Positions 1 through 9,350 of a stretch of 64,000 bases of DNA are shown here, piece after piece (position 1 is the stretch's first letter; each line of letters begins with the position of its first letter). The notes beneath the pieces were generated by a model. That model was given only the letters and a program-made list of their open reading frames with translations, was not told the origin of the DNA and ran no database searches. The DNA is from Chloroflexota bacterium (GTDB lineage: Bacteria > Chloroflexota > Anaerolineae > Anaerolineales > Villigracilaceae). The position numbers and the translations under genes are program-made. The stretch is taken from NCBI GenBank assembly GCA_013112685.1, contig JABFGC010000002.1, positions 328,223 to 392,222 on the forward strand, read 5' to 3'.

Positions 1-583
1 TTGAAACACGCTTTGTTCCCGGTGGGCGATTACCCCAAGCCGGAGATTCGCGCCCTTGCCGAAAAATTCGGTCTGCCTACTGCGTCTTGCAAAGACTCGC
101 AGGACTTGTGTTTTTTGGCGGGCGAAGATTACCGTAACTTTTTGCAGCGCAATGCGCCGGAGATGTTGAAGCCAGGGAACATCGAAACGCTCGATGGAAA
201 AGTCATCGGTCGGCATAACGGACTGGCGAATTACACCATCGGTCAGCGCAAGGGATTGGGCGTGGCGTCGCCGGTTCCGCTTTATGTGATTACGAAATAC
301 GCATCCCGTAATGCGTTGATCGTCGGCACGCAGGAACAGATGGGCACGCCCGAATTGATTGCAAGGGATGTCAATTGGGTCAGCGGGACTGCGCCTGCCG
401 AACCCTTCCGCGCGGAGGTGAAGATTCGCTATACGGCGAAGGAGGTCCCGGCATGGGTGATGCCGATGGACGGGAACCAGGCTCGGGGTCCGGTTTGATG
501 CGCCTGTGCGGGACGCGACCAAAGGTCAGGCGGCGGTTTTCTATGAGGGAGAATTGATGCTCGGCGGAGGGATCATCCAATAG
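1..583 (+). CDS. mnmA: tRNA-specific 2-thiouridylase MnmA, 3' part, one frameshift
   Basis: C-terminal half of the enzyme that thiolates U34 of the tRNAs for Lys, Glu and Gln in the cytoplasm. The window opens inside the gene, so the N-terminal PP-loop ATPase domain is missing. Visible are the LFPVGDYPK segment, the catalytic cysteine in KDSQDLCFL (about residue 37), the [10 protein letters not shown] motif and the C-terminal beta-barrel ending in LGGGIIQ. The reading frame changes at a GGGG run (485-488): before it the protein reads QAR, after it VRFDAP..., exactly as the family expects if one G is surplus. This is most likely a consensus error, because the gene is normally needed. The stop is TAG at 581-583. 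Confidence 0.93.
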
Positions 584-670
584 GGCTGCGTGTAGCCAGA
601 CCAGGATTTTGCTTCACTTCAGGACTTGGCTTTCGCTGTTTATGCACGTGTAAATATCAAAACTTGTGTA

Positions 671-699
671 TGTAGCGCGAGATATTATCTCGCGCTACA
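671..699. repeat. 29-bp near-perfect palindrome overlapping the ribosome binding site
   Basis: Two 14-bp arms (671-684 and 686-699) are exact reverse complements around a single T at 685. The right arm runs into the AAGGAG Shine-Dalgarno (698-704) of the S9 peptidase that starts at 711. On RNA it would fold into a long hairpin immediately upstream of, and partly occluding, the ribosome binding site. It could be a dispersed palindromic repeat or a cis-acting translation control. No second copy was seen in the window. Confidence 0.8.
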
Positions 700-710
700 A
701 GGAGAATTAC

Positions 711-2620
711 ATGAACTATCGAATCGAGTCGTTGATGTCTGCCCGGTTGTTCGTCGCGCCGCAATATGCCGATGACCGGGTGTATTTTTTGAGCAACCTT
801 TCGGGGCATTTGAGTTTGTATGCCATGTATCACGGCGGAAGCGTGCCGGAGCCGCTCCTGCCGCCGCACATCGCGCTGCAAAATCCGCACCTCATTGACG
901 GGAAATCGTTTTACGTCTTCCCGGAACTGAACAAAATCCTGGTGATGATTGACCGCGACGGCGACGAAAATTATCAGCCCATGTTGATTCCACTGGAAGG
1001 CGGTTTCCCGGAACCTGCGTTCGATAACTTTTTTGCGAAGCATCGCGTGCATCTCAACGAATGTGACCGTGAGAGGGGCGTCGTTTATTTTCGCGCCGAG
1101 CGGCGCGACAAACCGCTGGAGGAGTTGTATCGCGCCAATTTGAAGACCGGCGCGCTGACCAAAATTGCCGCAGGCGAATTTGGATACGGTATTGGGGATC
1201 ATTTTGCGAATCACAACCGCCTCCTGGTCGGGACCGGATACTCCGCCGGCGACGGCGTGTATTTCCTTTGGAATAAGGGGAAGATGACGCTGCTGTACGG
1301 CAAGCCGATGGAGAAACGCAAGCCGGGCGAACACGTGCCGCTGAACGGGCTTGGCGCGGGCGTCTTCTCTCCGAGCGGGAAGGGAGCCATCCTCACCAGT
1401 TCGTTGTTCGAGGACACCTACAGTCTGGGTTATCTCGATTTTAAGAAGCCAGGTGTGATCACTCCCATTAAACTGAAAGGCGTGGCGCACAAAGGCATGG
1501 GCGAGTTGGAGAACATCATCCGTTTGAAGGACAATCGCTATGCCGTCACGTTCAACATTGACGGTTGCTCGTGGGCGTATGAAGGCGTTTTCAACGAAGA
1601 GAAGTTGACCATGACCCTCAAGTATGTATTGGTGGGGCAAGAGCCTTTCGACGGCGGCATGATGGAGCATTTGGATTACGACAAGGTCGAAGACGTTTTC
1701 ACCTTTTCGTTTTCCACCGCCACATCGCCCACGCAGATCTACTCCATCGAGGGCAAAAACCGCGACCTTCTCTACCGCCATACCGAGGAGAAGATTCTCG
1801 GCATTCCTGAGGCACTTCTTTCCAAAGGCGAGGACGCTTCCTTCATCACCCATGACGGTTTGCGCGTCTCGGCTCGCTTGTACCTGCCCGCCAGGGCGCT
1901 CGGATTCAAAGGTCCGCGCCCGGTGGTGTATTACATTCACGGCGGTCCGCAGGGACAGGAACGCCGGACTTCGCGTGGTTCTCGATGCCGTTGATCCAAT
2001 TCCTCACCCTGCGCGGATTTGCCGTGTTCGTGCCGAACGTGCGCGGCTCGACGGGATACGGTCTCTCTTATACCAAGCGCGTTGACCGCGACTGGGGCGG
2101 TCAGGACCGGCTCGACCACGTCCACGCGATGACGAAGGTTTTGCCGAAAGACAAACGCCTGGATGCCAAACGCACTGCCGTTGTTGGGCGTTCCTACGGC
2201 GGCTACATGACCCTGATGCTGGCGGGTATGCACCCCAACCTGTGGAAAGCCTCCTGTGATATGTTCGGTCCGTACGATTTGATCACCTTCTCCGAGCGCA
2301 TCCCGGAGACGTGGAAGCCGTATTTCAAGATCGCCATTGGCGACATTTCCAAACGCGACGAACGCGCCGACCTGATTCAACGCTCGCCGAAGACGCACCT
2401 GCACAACATGAAAGCGCCGATGCTCGTCATTCAGGGACGCAACGACCCGCGCGTGGTGGCGGCGGAATCCGAAGACCTGGTGCGCGAACTGAAAAAGAAA
2501 GGCAAACCGATTGAATTGCTCATCTTCGAGGACGAAGGTCATGATGTGCTGAAGTACGAAAACCGGGTGAGGTGCTACAACGCCATCACCGACTTCTTTG
2601 CGAAACATCTGAAACCATAA
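711..2620 (+). CDS. S9 family peptidase (prolyl oligopeptidase / acylaminoacyl-peptidase type), frameshifted
   Basis: Serine peptidase of about 636 aa. The N-terminal ~390 residues form a beta-propeller-like region. The C-terminal alpha/beta-hydrolase has the oxyanion segment YYIHGGPQGQ, the nucleophile elbow GRSYGGYM (Ser codon near 2192), the catalytic Asp in QGRNDPRV and the His in EDEGHDVL. It cleaves short peptides in the cytoplasm or releases N-acylated residues. The start at ATG 711 is chosen because AAGGAG lies seven bases upstream; the open frame from 666 has no such site. The frame breaks near 1963 (CGC-CGG), where one C is missing: restoring it gives ERPDFAWFSMPLIQ and a continuous hydrolase domain. 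The ORF remains a full-length member apart from this indel. It has no signal peptide and probably stands alone. Confidence 0.88.
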
Positions 2621-2630
2621 GTTTCCCGCG

Positions 2631-2888
2631 ATGATTACCCTTCCCGCCGCACTGTTTGGTTTGGTCATCGCCCTGCTCATGGGTGCGTCATTCCATGCCC
2701 TGCGCGGCGGGAACGGCTGGCGGCTTTTGCTCTTTCTTGGGTTGAGCGTGCTCGGCTTCGCGCTCGGGCAGGCAGCGGGCATGGCTTTCGGCTGGCTGGT
2801 ATTCAGGTTTGGCGTATTGGATATCGGCTTGGGCGTACTGGGAAGCGTCCTGATGCTGCTGGCAGGCAATTGGCTGGTCCGCGTGTGA
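2631..2888 (+). CDS. small hydrophobic membrane protein
   Basis: An 85-aa protein that is almost entirely hydrophobic, with three probable transmembrane helices (about residues 3-22, 31-52 and 60-82) and a short charged loop RGGNGWR. It starts 10 bases after the S9 peptidase stop and may be cotranscribed with it. The ribosome binding site is weak. No family is recognised; small proteins of this kind often sit next to transporters or peptidases without a known role. Coding is supported by position, GC-rich codon use matching its neighbours and the clean TM pattern. Confidence 0.5.
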   Translation: MITLPAALFGLVIALLMGASFHALRGGNGWRLLLFLGLSVLGFALGQAAGMAFGWLVFRFGVLDIGLGVLGSVLMLLAGNWLVRV

Positions 2889-3001
2889 CCATTCAAGCCG
2901 TTCCTGAGGGGCGCAAAACCCGGTTGCAATAGAGCAAAGAACGGCGTATACTTCGCCGGTCAAAATTGCAATTGACCAATTCATCATCAAGGAAAGAAAT
3001 C

Positions 3002-3652
3002 GTGACCCATATTGACCTTTCACAAACCGAAGAGACCGCGCTTCAAGCGGAATCGCTCGGCGAAAAGATCGAACTTATCATCGAAAAACTCCCGCCCGCC
3101 GAAGTCACCCTCGTCGAAATCATGGACATCGTCGGCGCAGACAGCCTGCTCCTGCTGACCGTCTTCCTCTCGCTCATTTTCCTCGTGCCGGTCTCCATCC
3201 CCGGCGTCAGCACCGTTTTCGGCTCCGCCATCCTGCTCATTGGCATCACCCGCCTGTTCGCCCGCAAACTCTGGCTGCCGGAAAGGATCGGCACGCGCAA
3301 ACTCTCCGCTGAAAAACTGCGCGAAGGCTTCAAGAAAGCCCTCGTCTGGTTCCGCCGCCTGGAGAAGGTCAGCCAGCCGCACCGCCTGCGCGGCTTGACC
3401 TCCAAAGGCTTGATGACCGTCTTCAACAACCTGTCGTTCATCCTTGCCGCGCTTCTGTTGATGATGCCTTTCGGCTTGATTCCCTTCAGTAACACCCTGC
3501 CCGCCGTGGCGCTCATCTTCCTCGCCATCGGTATGATGCAGCAGGACGGCGTTTCCATCCTGCTTGGCAACCTCTCCAACGTTGCCACCATCATCTATTT
3601 TGGTTTCCTCATCGCGGGCGGCGGCTGGTCCATCAGCCGGTTCTTTGGATAA
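3002..3652 (+). CDS. ExoD-family exopolysaccharide synthesis membrane protein
   Basis: About 216 aa. A hydrophilic N-terminus of about 35 residues is followed by four or more hydrophobic segments. The pattern LVEIMDIVGADSLLLLTVFLSLIFLVPVSIPG with later LMMPFGLIPFSNTLPA is typical of the ExoD family, inner-membrane proteins linked genetically to exopolysaccharide production (function not biochemically known). GTG at 3002 is preferred over the upstream ATG at 2966 because AAGGAAAG lies 5-7 bases upstream of it. It ends just before a strong terminator. Confidence 0.78.
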   Translation: MTHIDLSQTEETALQAESLGEKIELIIEKLPPAEVTLVEIMDIVGADSLLLLTVFLSLIFLVPVSIPGVSTVFGSAILLIGITRLFARKLWLPERIGTRKLSAEKLREGFKKALVWFRRLEKVSQPHRLRGLTSKGLMTVFNNLSFILAALLLMMPFGLIPFSNTLPAVALIFLAIGMMQQDGVSILLGNLSNVATIIYFGFLIAGGGWSISRFFG

Positions 3653-3657
3653 TCAGA

Positions 3658-3686
3658 CAGGTCGGGTCAAGCCCGACCTGTTTTTT
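3658..3686 (+). terminator. Rho-independent terminator of the ExoD gene
   Basis: A 9-bp perfect stem (3658-3666 with 3672-3680), a 5-nt loop and a run of six T (3681-3686). It directly abuts the ATG of the next gene. Confidence 0.88.
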
Positions 3687-4055
3687 ATGAAATACATCGC
3701 CGCGCTGTTCACCCTCTTTATCATCGGTGTCGTCATCCTCGCCGACTTGGACGCCATCCCGTCGTCCGTTCGCGCGCTTTACGACTTTCAATACGGCGAC
3801 AAACTCGGACACTTCATCCTCTACGGACTCCTCAATTTCCTCCTCACATTGACCTTCATCCGCCCGCTTCCAAACCGGACCTCGAACCGGGTCGCTCTTT
3901 CAGTGGGTTTGGTCCTCGCCCTGGCTGTCGGCGTCGAGGAACTCTCGCAGCGGTATTTCTCCGCCCGCACATTTGACCTGATTGATCTCTCCGCCAGTTA
4001 CCTGGGACTTCTCGTCGGCGGGTGGGCGGCTCTAAAGACAAAAAACAAACGATGA
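3687..4055 (+). CDS. VanZ-like family membrane protein
   Basis: A 122-aa integral membrane protein with about four transmembrane segments. The motif GDKLGHFILYGLL (residues 33-45) and the later VGVEELSQRYFSARTFDLIDLSASYLGLLVG are the hallmark of VanZ-like proteins: a conserved H near the second helix, then E/Q and D residues in the third to fourth. The role of the family outside glycopeptide tolerance is unknown. The ATG begins immediately after the T-run of the preceding terminator with no Shine-Dalgarno, so it is either leaderless or read through from upstream. Confidence 0.75.
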   Translation: MKYIAALFTLFIIGVVILADLDAIPSSVRALYDFQYGDKLGHFILYGLLNFLLTLTFIRPLPNRTSNRVALSVGLVLALAVGVEELSQRYFSARTFDLIDLSASYLGLLVGGWAALKTKNKR

Positions 4056-4083
4056 GACTATTGCTCCTGCCCGGCGGGAGGGA

Positions 4084-5637
4084 ATGTTAGAATCCCGTCC
4101 AATGAATCGGAAACCCGCATATTCACGAAGTGTCACAGAGCAGGAATGGGCATGGACGTTTCTTGGACTGGCGCTTTTATTCGGTTCCTTCGTCCGCATT
4201 CTGCCCGGGCTGTTGACCGGTTTCCCCATCAACGACGGCGGGATGTTCGCGGTGATGATGCGCGACTTGCGCGAAAATAACTTCCTCCTGCCTGCGTTTA
4301 CAACCTACAACCTTTCTGAAATTCCGTATGCCTACCCGCCGCTGGGGTTTTACATCGGCGCGTTCGTTGAATCCCTCGGCGTCTTTGGGTTGGACGCGCT
4401 CATTTATCTGCCGATGGCTTTCACGGTCGTGACCATCCCCTCGTTTTATCTCCTTGCGCACGAGTTGACCGGGAGTCGTCCGCACGCGGCGCTGGCGGCG
4501 GTGTTCTTTGCGCTCGCACCGGGCAACTACATCTGGCTCTTGATGGGCGGCGGGCTGACCCGCGCGCTGGGCATGGCGTTAATGACGCTCTCGTTTGCGT
4601 TTGTCCATCGCGCCTTGCGAGAGATGAATTGGCGCACGACCTTTCTCGCAGGCTTGTTCTGCGCGTTGACCGTCTTAAGCCACCCTCAATCCGCCCTGCT
4701 GACGTTCACTGGTTGTGCCGTATTCTGGTTTTTCGGCGGGCGCTCGCGGATAGGGACGATCCTCGCCTTCGTAATTGCGATGGTCGCGCTTCTTCTTTCC
4801 TCTCCGTGGTGGGGGAGCGTTGCGGCGAATCACGGCTTCGGGGTTTTTCTCTCTGCGGGACAATCCGGCGATTTGGGAGCTTCGCTCTCCACCCTGCTCG
4901 GAAACCTGTTTTCACGCCAGACCATCCTGCCGTTTTCCACGGTCTTCTGGCTGCTTGGTTTGGGGTGGGCGGTCTTCGCGCGCCGTTTTGATCTTTTGGT
5001 TTGGGGCTTCCTCCCTTACCTCGTAGACCAGCGCAGCGCGCCCATCGCCACGTCGCTTTTGTATCCCATCCTCGCCGCATACGGCTTTCTGGATGTTTTG
5101 CCCGCCTTGATTAACCTCGTCCGTTCGCGGAAGTGGAATGTCATCCCGGAGGCTTCGCTCTTCAACACTCACGCGCTTGCGATGGGAATGCTCGGAATTG
5201 CGTTTTATCTTTTTATCGAGTGCGTATTCCATGCTCAAATTATCCGCACGGTCTCGTTGACGCCGAACGCCATCGAAGCGATGGTCTGGGCGCGGGAAAA
5301 CACCCCCGCTGAGAGCTCGTTCCTGATCCTGACCGGGCGCGAGGACGTGATGACCGACCCCGTGCAGGAGTGGTTCCCGGCGCTGGCGGAACGCCATTCC
5401 GAGACTACATTGCAGGGTCTCGAATGGACGCTGAAAGACGAGTTTGTCAACCGCTGGGCGCAGTTGGGGAACCTGCAATCCTGCCGCGATGCGGACTGCA
5501 TCCGCGCCCGTGTGCGTGAAATGGACTTGGAATTCACCCACCTGCTTGTGGACGCTTCGAAACTTTCACCGGGTATGTTTTTATCCGAAGGATATGAAAT
5601 CTTGTTCGATAACGGGCGGTATGTTGTGCTGAAATAA
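4084..5637 (+). CDS. multispanning membrane protein, probable GT-C type glycosyltransferase
   Basis: About 517 aa with roughly ten transmembrane helices. The first periplasmic loop carries NDGGMFAVMMRDL, an acidic-residue motif at the position where GT-C (PMT/ArnT-like) glycosyltransferases hold their catalytic Asp. The next loop has the PYAYPPLGFY motif often seen in this fold. A soluble C-terminal domain of about 130 residues (from EAMVWARENTPAESSF) resembles that of YfhO/DUF6541-like proteins. It would transfer sugars from lipid carriers on the outer face of the membrane; donor and acceptor are unknown. The start is uncertain: ATG 4084 lies only two bases after GGGAGG, and ATG 4102 is an alternative. 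A terminator follows at once. Confidence 0.6.
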   Translation: MLESRPMNRKPAYSRSVTEQEWAWTFLGLALLFGSFVRILPGLLTGFPINDGGMFAVMMRDLRENNFLLPAFTTYNLSEIPYAYPPLGFYIGAFVESLGVFGLDALIYLPMAFTVVTIPSFYLLAHELTGSRPHAALAAVFFALAPGNYIWLLMGGGLTRALGMALMTLSFAFVHRALREMNWRTTFLAGLFCALTVLSHPQSALLTFTGCAVFWFFGGRSRIGTILAFVIAMVALLLSSPWWGSVAANHGFGVFLSAGQSGDLGASLSTLLGNLFSRQTILPFSTVFWLLGLGWAVFARRFDLLVWGFLPYLVDQRSAPIATSLLYPILAAYGFLDVLPALINLVRSRKWNVIPEASLFNTHALAMGMLGIAFYLFIECVFHAQIIRTVSLTPNAIEAMVWARENTPAESSFLILTGREDVMTDPVQEWFPALAERHSETTLQGLEWTLKDEFVNRWAQLGNLQSCRDADCIRARVREMDLEFTHLLVDASKLSPGMFLSEGYEILFDNGRYVVLK

Positions 5638-5671
5638 AAACATACTGGCGGTTTGCGCCGCCAGTATGTTT
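5638..5671. terminator. bidirectional terminator
   Basis: A perfect 14-bp stem (5638-5651 with 5658-5671) and a 6-nt loop, with A-rich and T-rich ends. It sits between two convergent genes ending at 5637 (+) and 5712 (-) and can serve both. Confidence 0.9.
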
Positions 5672-5711
5672 CTTGCTTTTGCTAATTGGGGAATAACCTT
5701 CCGCGAAGATT

Positions 5712-8106
5712 CTACTCGTATGCCAGCGTATCTCTCACAGTCAGGCTGGAGGCGCGGTGGGCGGGCAGGGCGCTCGCCAGCGTGCCAAGCACAATCGTAA
5801 AGATCAGCCAGGCGATGATTCCCGTCATGCCGTAGACGGGCGGCATGGGCGCGGTCATGATCGCCATGCCCACGCCGAAACACAGCACGTTCGTGATCGG
5901 GATGGCGAACAGGATGCTGACCGCCCAACTGAGGATGCCGATCACCATGCCCTCGGTGATGACGATGGCTTGAATGTCGGCGTTGCTCGCGCCGATGGCG
6001 CGCATCACGCCGATCTCGCGCGTCCGTTCTAGGACGTTGATGCTCATCGTGCCCATCAAGCCCAGCCCGCCCACGATGGCGATCAGGCTTGCCATGACGA
6101 GGATGAAATATACGAGGATGTCGGTCTGCGCCTTCTGGTCGCGGATGAAGTCCGCGCCCAACTGCGTGGAGCGGATCTGGATTCCGCGCCGCTCGAACGC
6201 CGCCTGGATCTGGTCGTTGATGCGTTTCTGGGCGGCGCTGTCGTGTTCGGCGGTGACGATGCGCAGGGAATACGCCACCTCCGGCTGACCGACCAGCACG
6301 CTCAGGTACTCGTAATTGACGTACAACAGCGGCGGGCTGACGTTGCCCGTGATGCTGTACGTGCCGATGATGTGCCACTTCGTTTCCTTGCCGTCAATTT
6401 CGATGGTCAGCCAGTCGCCGATCTTCAAATCGGGAAAAATTTGCAGTAGATGGTTGCCGATGACGACCGCGTTTTCGTCGCCGGTCGTCAGCCAGCGCCC
6501 CGAAGTGATGACCGGGTCAATCAGTTGGGAGGTCGAGGGAGGTGCGACGAACAAGATCTGCGTGCCGGAATCCTCGTCGCCCATCTTGAGCGTGCCGGTG
6601 TATTCCAGCCAGCCTTCCGCGCCCTCCACGCCGGGAATGCTCATGGCGATTCCGGCGACTTTGTCGTAACGGTAGCCGCGGTCGAACGCGATGTTGATGT
6701 CCGCGAGGAAGTAGCCTTGAATATCTTCGATGGCTTTATCGAAGGACTCCCACAGGTTGTAGACGGCAATGAAGATTGCGCCGCCCAAAACGAGAGTGAA
6801 GAGCGTCAGCCCCAGCCGCACCTTGCGGCGGAAGGTGTTCCTGAGCGAAATGCGGATCGGGCGCGGGATCAGCACCGAGTTCTTGTTGACCGAGTCGTCC
6901 TTCGGCTTGGCGTTCCCGCCCAAGCCGTAATCGCTCAGCGCCTCGCGCACGGTCACTTTCACGCTGTTGTAGATCGGAAGTACCGAAGCCAAAACCGGCA
7001 CGAAGACCGCCACGATGACCTGTTGAATGTACGTGCCGGAATACCCGCGATACACATCGGGATAAAACCCAAGCCACTCCGCCATGCCTTTGCCGATCAA
7101 CTCCGCCGCCCAATTGGCGAGCGGCACGGCGATCACCAGCGCGCCGATGCCGAAACCGACGATCAGCGCGACATACATGCTGAAGATTTGCAGCGTCCCG
7201 CCGCCGGTGGCTTTCATGATACCGATCTGCCGCGTGTGCTGGGTCATCAATGCCGTGATGGTGTTGACGATCAGGAAGCCGCTCAGGATCACGGTCAGGT
7301 AGCCGAGCGTGCCCAGCACAAAGAACACCCCCTGGCTGATGCTGTAGGCAAAGTGATGCCCCGGCTGGTAAACGTTCACGTAATACACCGTTGCCCCGGC
7401 GCGTTCCATCCGCTCCGCCACCGCCTGGCAGATCGCCATCACGTGCTCCTGGTCGGTCTGTTTTTCCAGCACGCTGACCGCCAGTTCACTGTACGTTGAA
7501 GGGTCGCCGCCCAGCCACTCGAACGTGCTCGGATTTACGTACGCATTGACCCGATTCGCCAGGTTGTACGGAAAGCCCGTCACATCGTGCATGTAGCCGG
7601 TCAACGTCAACTCGCGTTTCCTGCCGTCCGATAATTCCAAAACGATTTTGTCGCCGGGTTTGTATCCGAGCGGGATCGCGCTGGCATCGAGGATGGTTTC
7701 CTTGTTCCCATATTTGGGAATGCCGGTTTCGCCCGCGGCAGGTTTCAATACATTCAACGTCAGCGCCGCGGGGTCCTCGAGCCGAGGTGAGCTTGATGTC
7801 CACGTACGTTCCATCCGGGCGGACGATCCGTGCGCTCAAAGACGAGAATCCCTCCACCGCTTCCACGCCCGGCACCTCGCGCGCCGCCTTCATCATCTCA
7901 TCGGTCAGCGGGTAGGCGTACACTTCGCCCTCGGACGGGTTCGCGGAGAGGAAATCCCCATCCATGCTTTCGTTCATATACGAGCCCAGGTTGCTGTTGA
8001 AGCCCACCGCCAGCGCGCCCACCGCAATCGTCAAAATGGTGAGGAACGTCCGCCCGCGGCTGCTCCAAAAATCAGCCCAGACTTTTTTCCAACGACTCGC
8101 TATCAT
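5712..8106 (-). CDS. ABC transporter permease, FtsX/MacB type with two FtsX domains, frameshifted
   Basis: About 797 aa. An N-terminal transmembrane helix (RTFLTILTIAVGALAVGF) is followed by an extracytoplasmic MacB-type domain, then an FtsX block of three helices (about residues 250-400), a second extracytoplasmic domain and a second three-helix FtsX block near the C-terminus (LVMASLIAIVGGLGLMGTM... ending LTVRDTLAYE). This duplicated organisation is that of LolCDE/MacB-like exporters that extrude lipoproteins or peptides mechanically. The frame breaks near 7793: upstream it reads YVDIKLTS, downstream RLEDPAALTLNVLKP, one base apart. ATG overlaps the stop of the ATPase by four bases (ATGA), so the two are translationally coupled. 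Confidence 0.88.
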
Positions 8107-9243
8107 GATGAGACTCCCCTCCAGGACAGATTCTCGCCGTTGTGCTTGTCTGCCATCTGGTGCAGCGCCTCGCGCGTGACCTCGGACTGGCTCAGCAATT
8201 CTGACAGTTGGTCATACCCGATAGCCAGCACTTCGACCGGCGTGTGCTCCGAAGCGCGGATGGAAGCGCGGTGCTTCTTCTCGTGGAAAAACTCCATTTC
8301 GCCGAACACCTTCCCGGGTCCGAGTTGAAGCGCCACCACGTCCGATTGGTTCACGCGCGGCAGGATCACTTCCACCGTTCCCTGTGTGACGATGTAGAAC
8401 GTATTCGCATCCGTGCCTTCGCGCAGGATCATCGCTCCCGCGTCGAAGTTCAACTTCCTTGCGGATTTCGTCGCCTGCAGCAACTGCGTATGGGTGAGGG
8501 TGGGCATGGCTCTTGCCACATATTCGTTGACGATCTCGCCGTCCGCGATCAACGCGGTGCGATGCGTCCGCTTCGCCATCGCGCTGTCGTGCGTGACGAT
8601 GATGATGGTCTTGCCTTTGGCGACCAGGTTGTTGAACAGCGTAAACACCGATTCGGCGGTCTTCGAGTCGAGGTTGCCTGTCGGCTCGTCTGCGATGACG
8701 ACGGGCGGGTCGTTGGCGAGCGCGCGCGCAATGGCGACGCGTCTGGCGCTGACCGCCGGAGAGCGCGGTGGGAAGTTTGTGTGCGTGGTCGGCAAGTTCG
8801 ACGAGTTCCAGCAGTTCCATGGCGCGTTTGCGGCGCTCCGGCATCGTGTACATGCGGCAGAAATCCATCGGCAGCATGATGTTTTCGATGACCGAGATCA
8901 TCGGCAGGAGTTGGAAGAATTGGAAGACCACGCCGAGGTTCTTTCCGCGCCAGCGCGCCATGCGGTTTTCGTTCAGGGTATGTACGCCCGCGCCGTTGAC
9001 CCACACCTCGCCCCGGGTGGGGCGGTCAATGCCGGTGATCATGTTCAGCAGGGTGGTCTTGCCGGAACCCGATTTGCCGATGACGCTGACGAATTCGCCC
9101 GCTTCGATTTGCAGGTCCACATCTTTGAGCGCCTGGTAATCGCCGACCGCCGTTTTGTAGTTTTTGGTCACGCTGCGCAGGTCAATCATGGGGCGGTTTT
9201 CGGCGGCTTCATCTAATTTGGGCTTGAAGAATGATATAGCCAT
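8103..9243 (-). CDS. ABC transporter ATP-binding protein fused to a cyclic-nucleotide-binding (Crp-type) domain, frameshifted
   Basis: About 380 aa. Residues 20-240 are a LolD/MacB-class ATPase: Walker A GKSGSGKTT, Q-loop VVFQFF, signature LSGGQ, Walker B VVIADEPTGNLDS and the switch His in IIVTHD. Residues about 250-375 form a cNMP-binding beta-roll (MILREGTDANTFYIVTQGTVEVI, then GPGKVFGEMEFF.EKKHRASIRA), where GEME and R.RA occupy the phosphate-binding-cassette position. The fusion suggests an exporter gated by a small ligand. One surplus base at 8742 breaks the frame between LSGGQRQ and RVAIARAL. An alternative start is the internal Met at 9189. The gene lies between the adaptor and the permease. 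Confidence 0.88.
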
Positions 9244-9269
9244 AAAAATCTCTTTCTACTTGCCTGGAA

Positions 9270-9299
9270 AATCCCGAAGGGATGTACCCCTTCGGGATT
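9270..9299 (-). other. intra-operon hairpin between adaptor and ATPase genes
   Basis: A 12-bp perfect stem (9270-9281 with 9288-9299) with a 6-nt loop. On the minus strand it is followed by only a short ATTTT, so it is a weak terminator or mRNA-processing/stability hairpin. It would lower expression of the ATPase and permease relative to the adaptor. Confidence 0.55.
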
Positions 9300-9350
9300 C
9301 TCATCTTGAATCGGACAATTCTATAATCGTTCCACTCCTTCGGAGTTGTT

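Noticed and set aside
1..583. mnmA as a genuine pseudogene
   Set aside because: The sequence continues to the conserved C-terminus after a single surplus G in a GGGG run; more likely a base-calling error.
657..1940. 427-aa open frame on the minus strand opposite the S9 peptidase
   Set aside because: No domain, no ribosome binding site and no start context; it is the antisense of a well-supported gene in a G+C-rich codon pattern. The long antisense frame 6450-7499 was rejected for the same reason.
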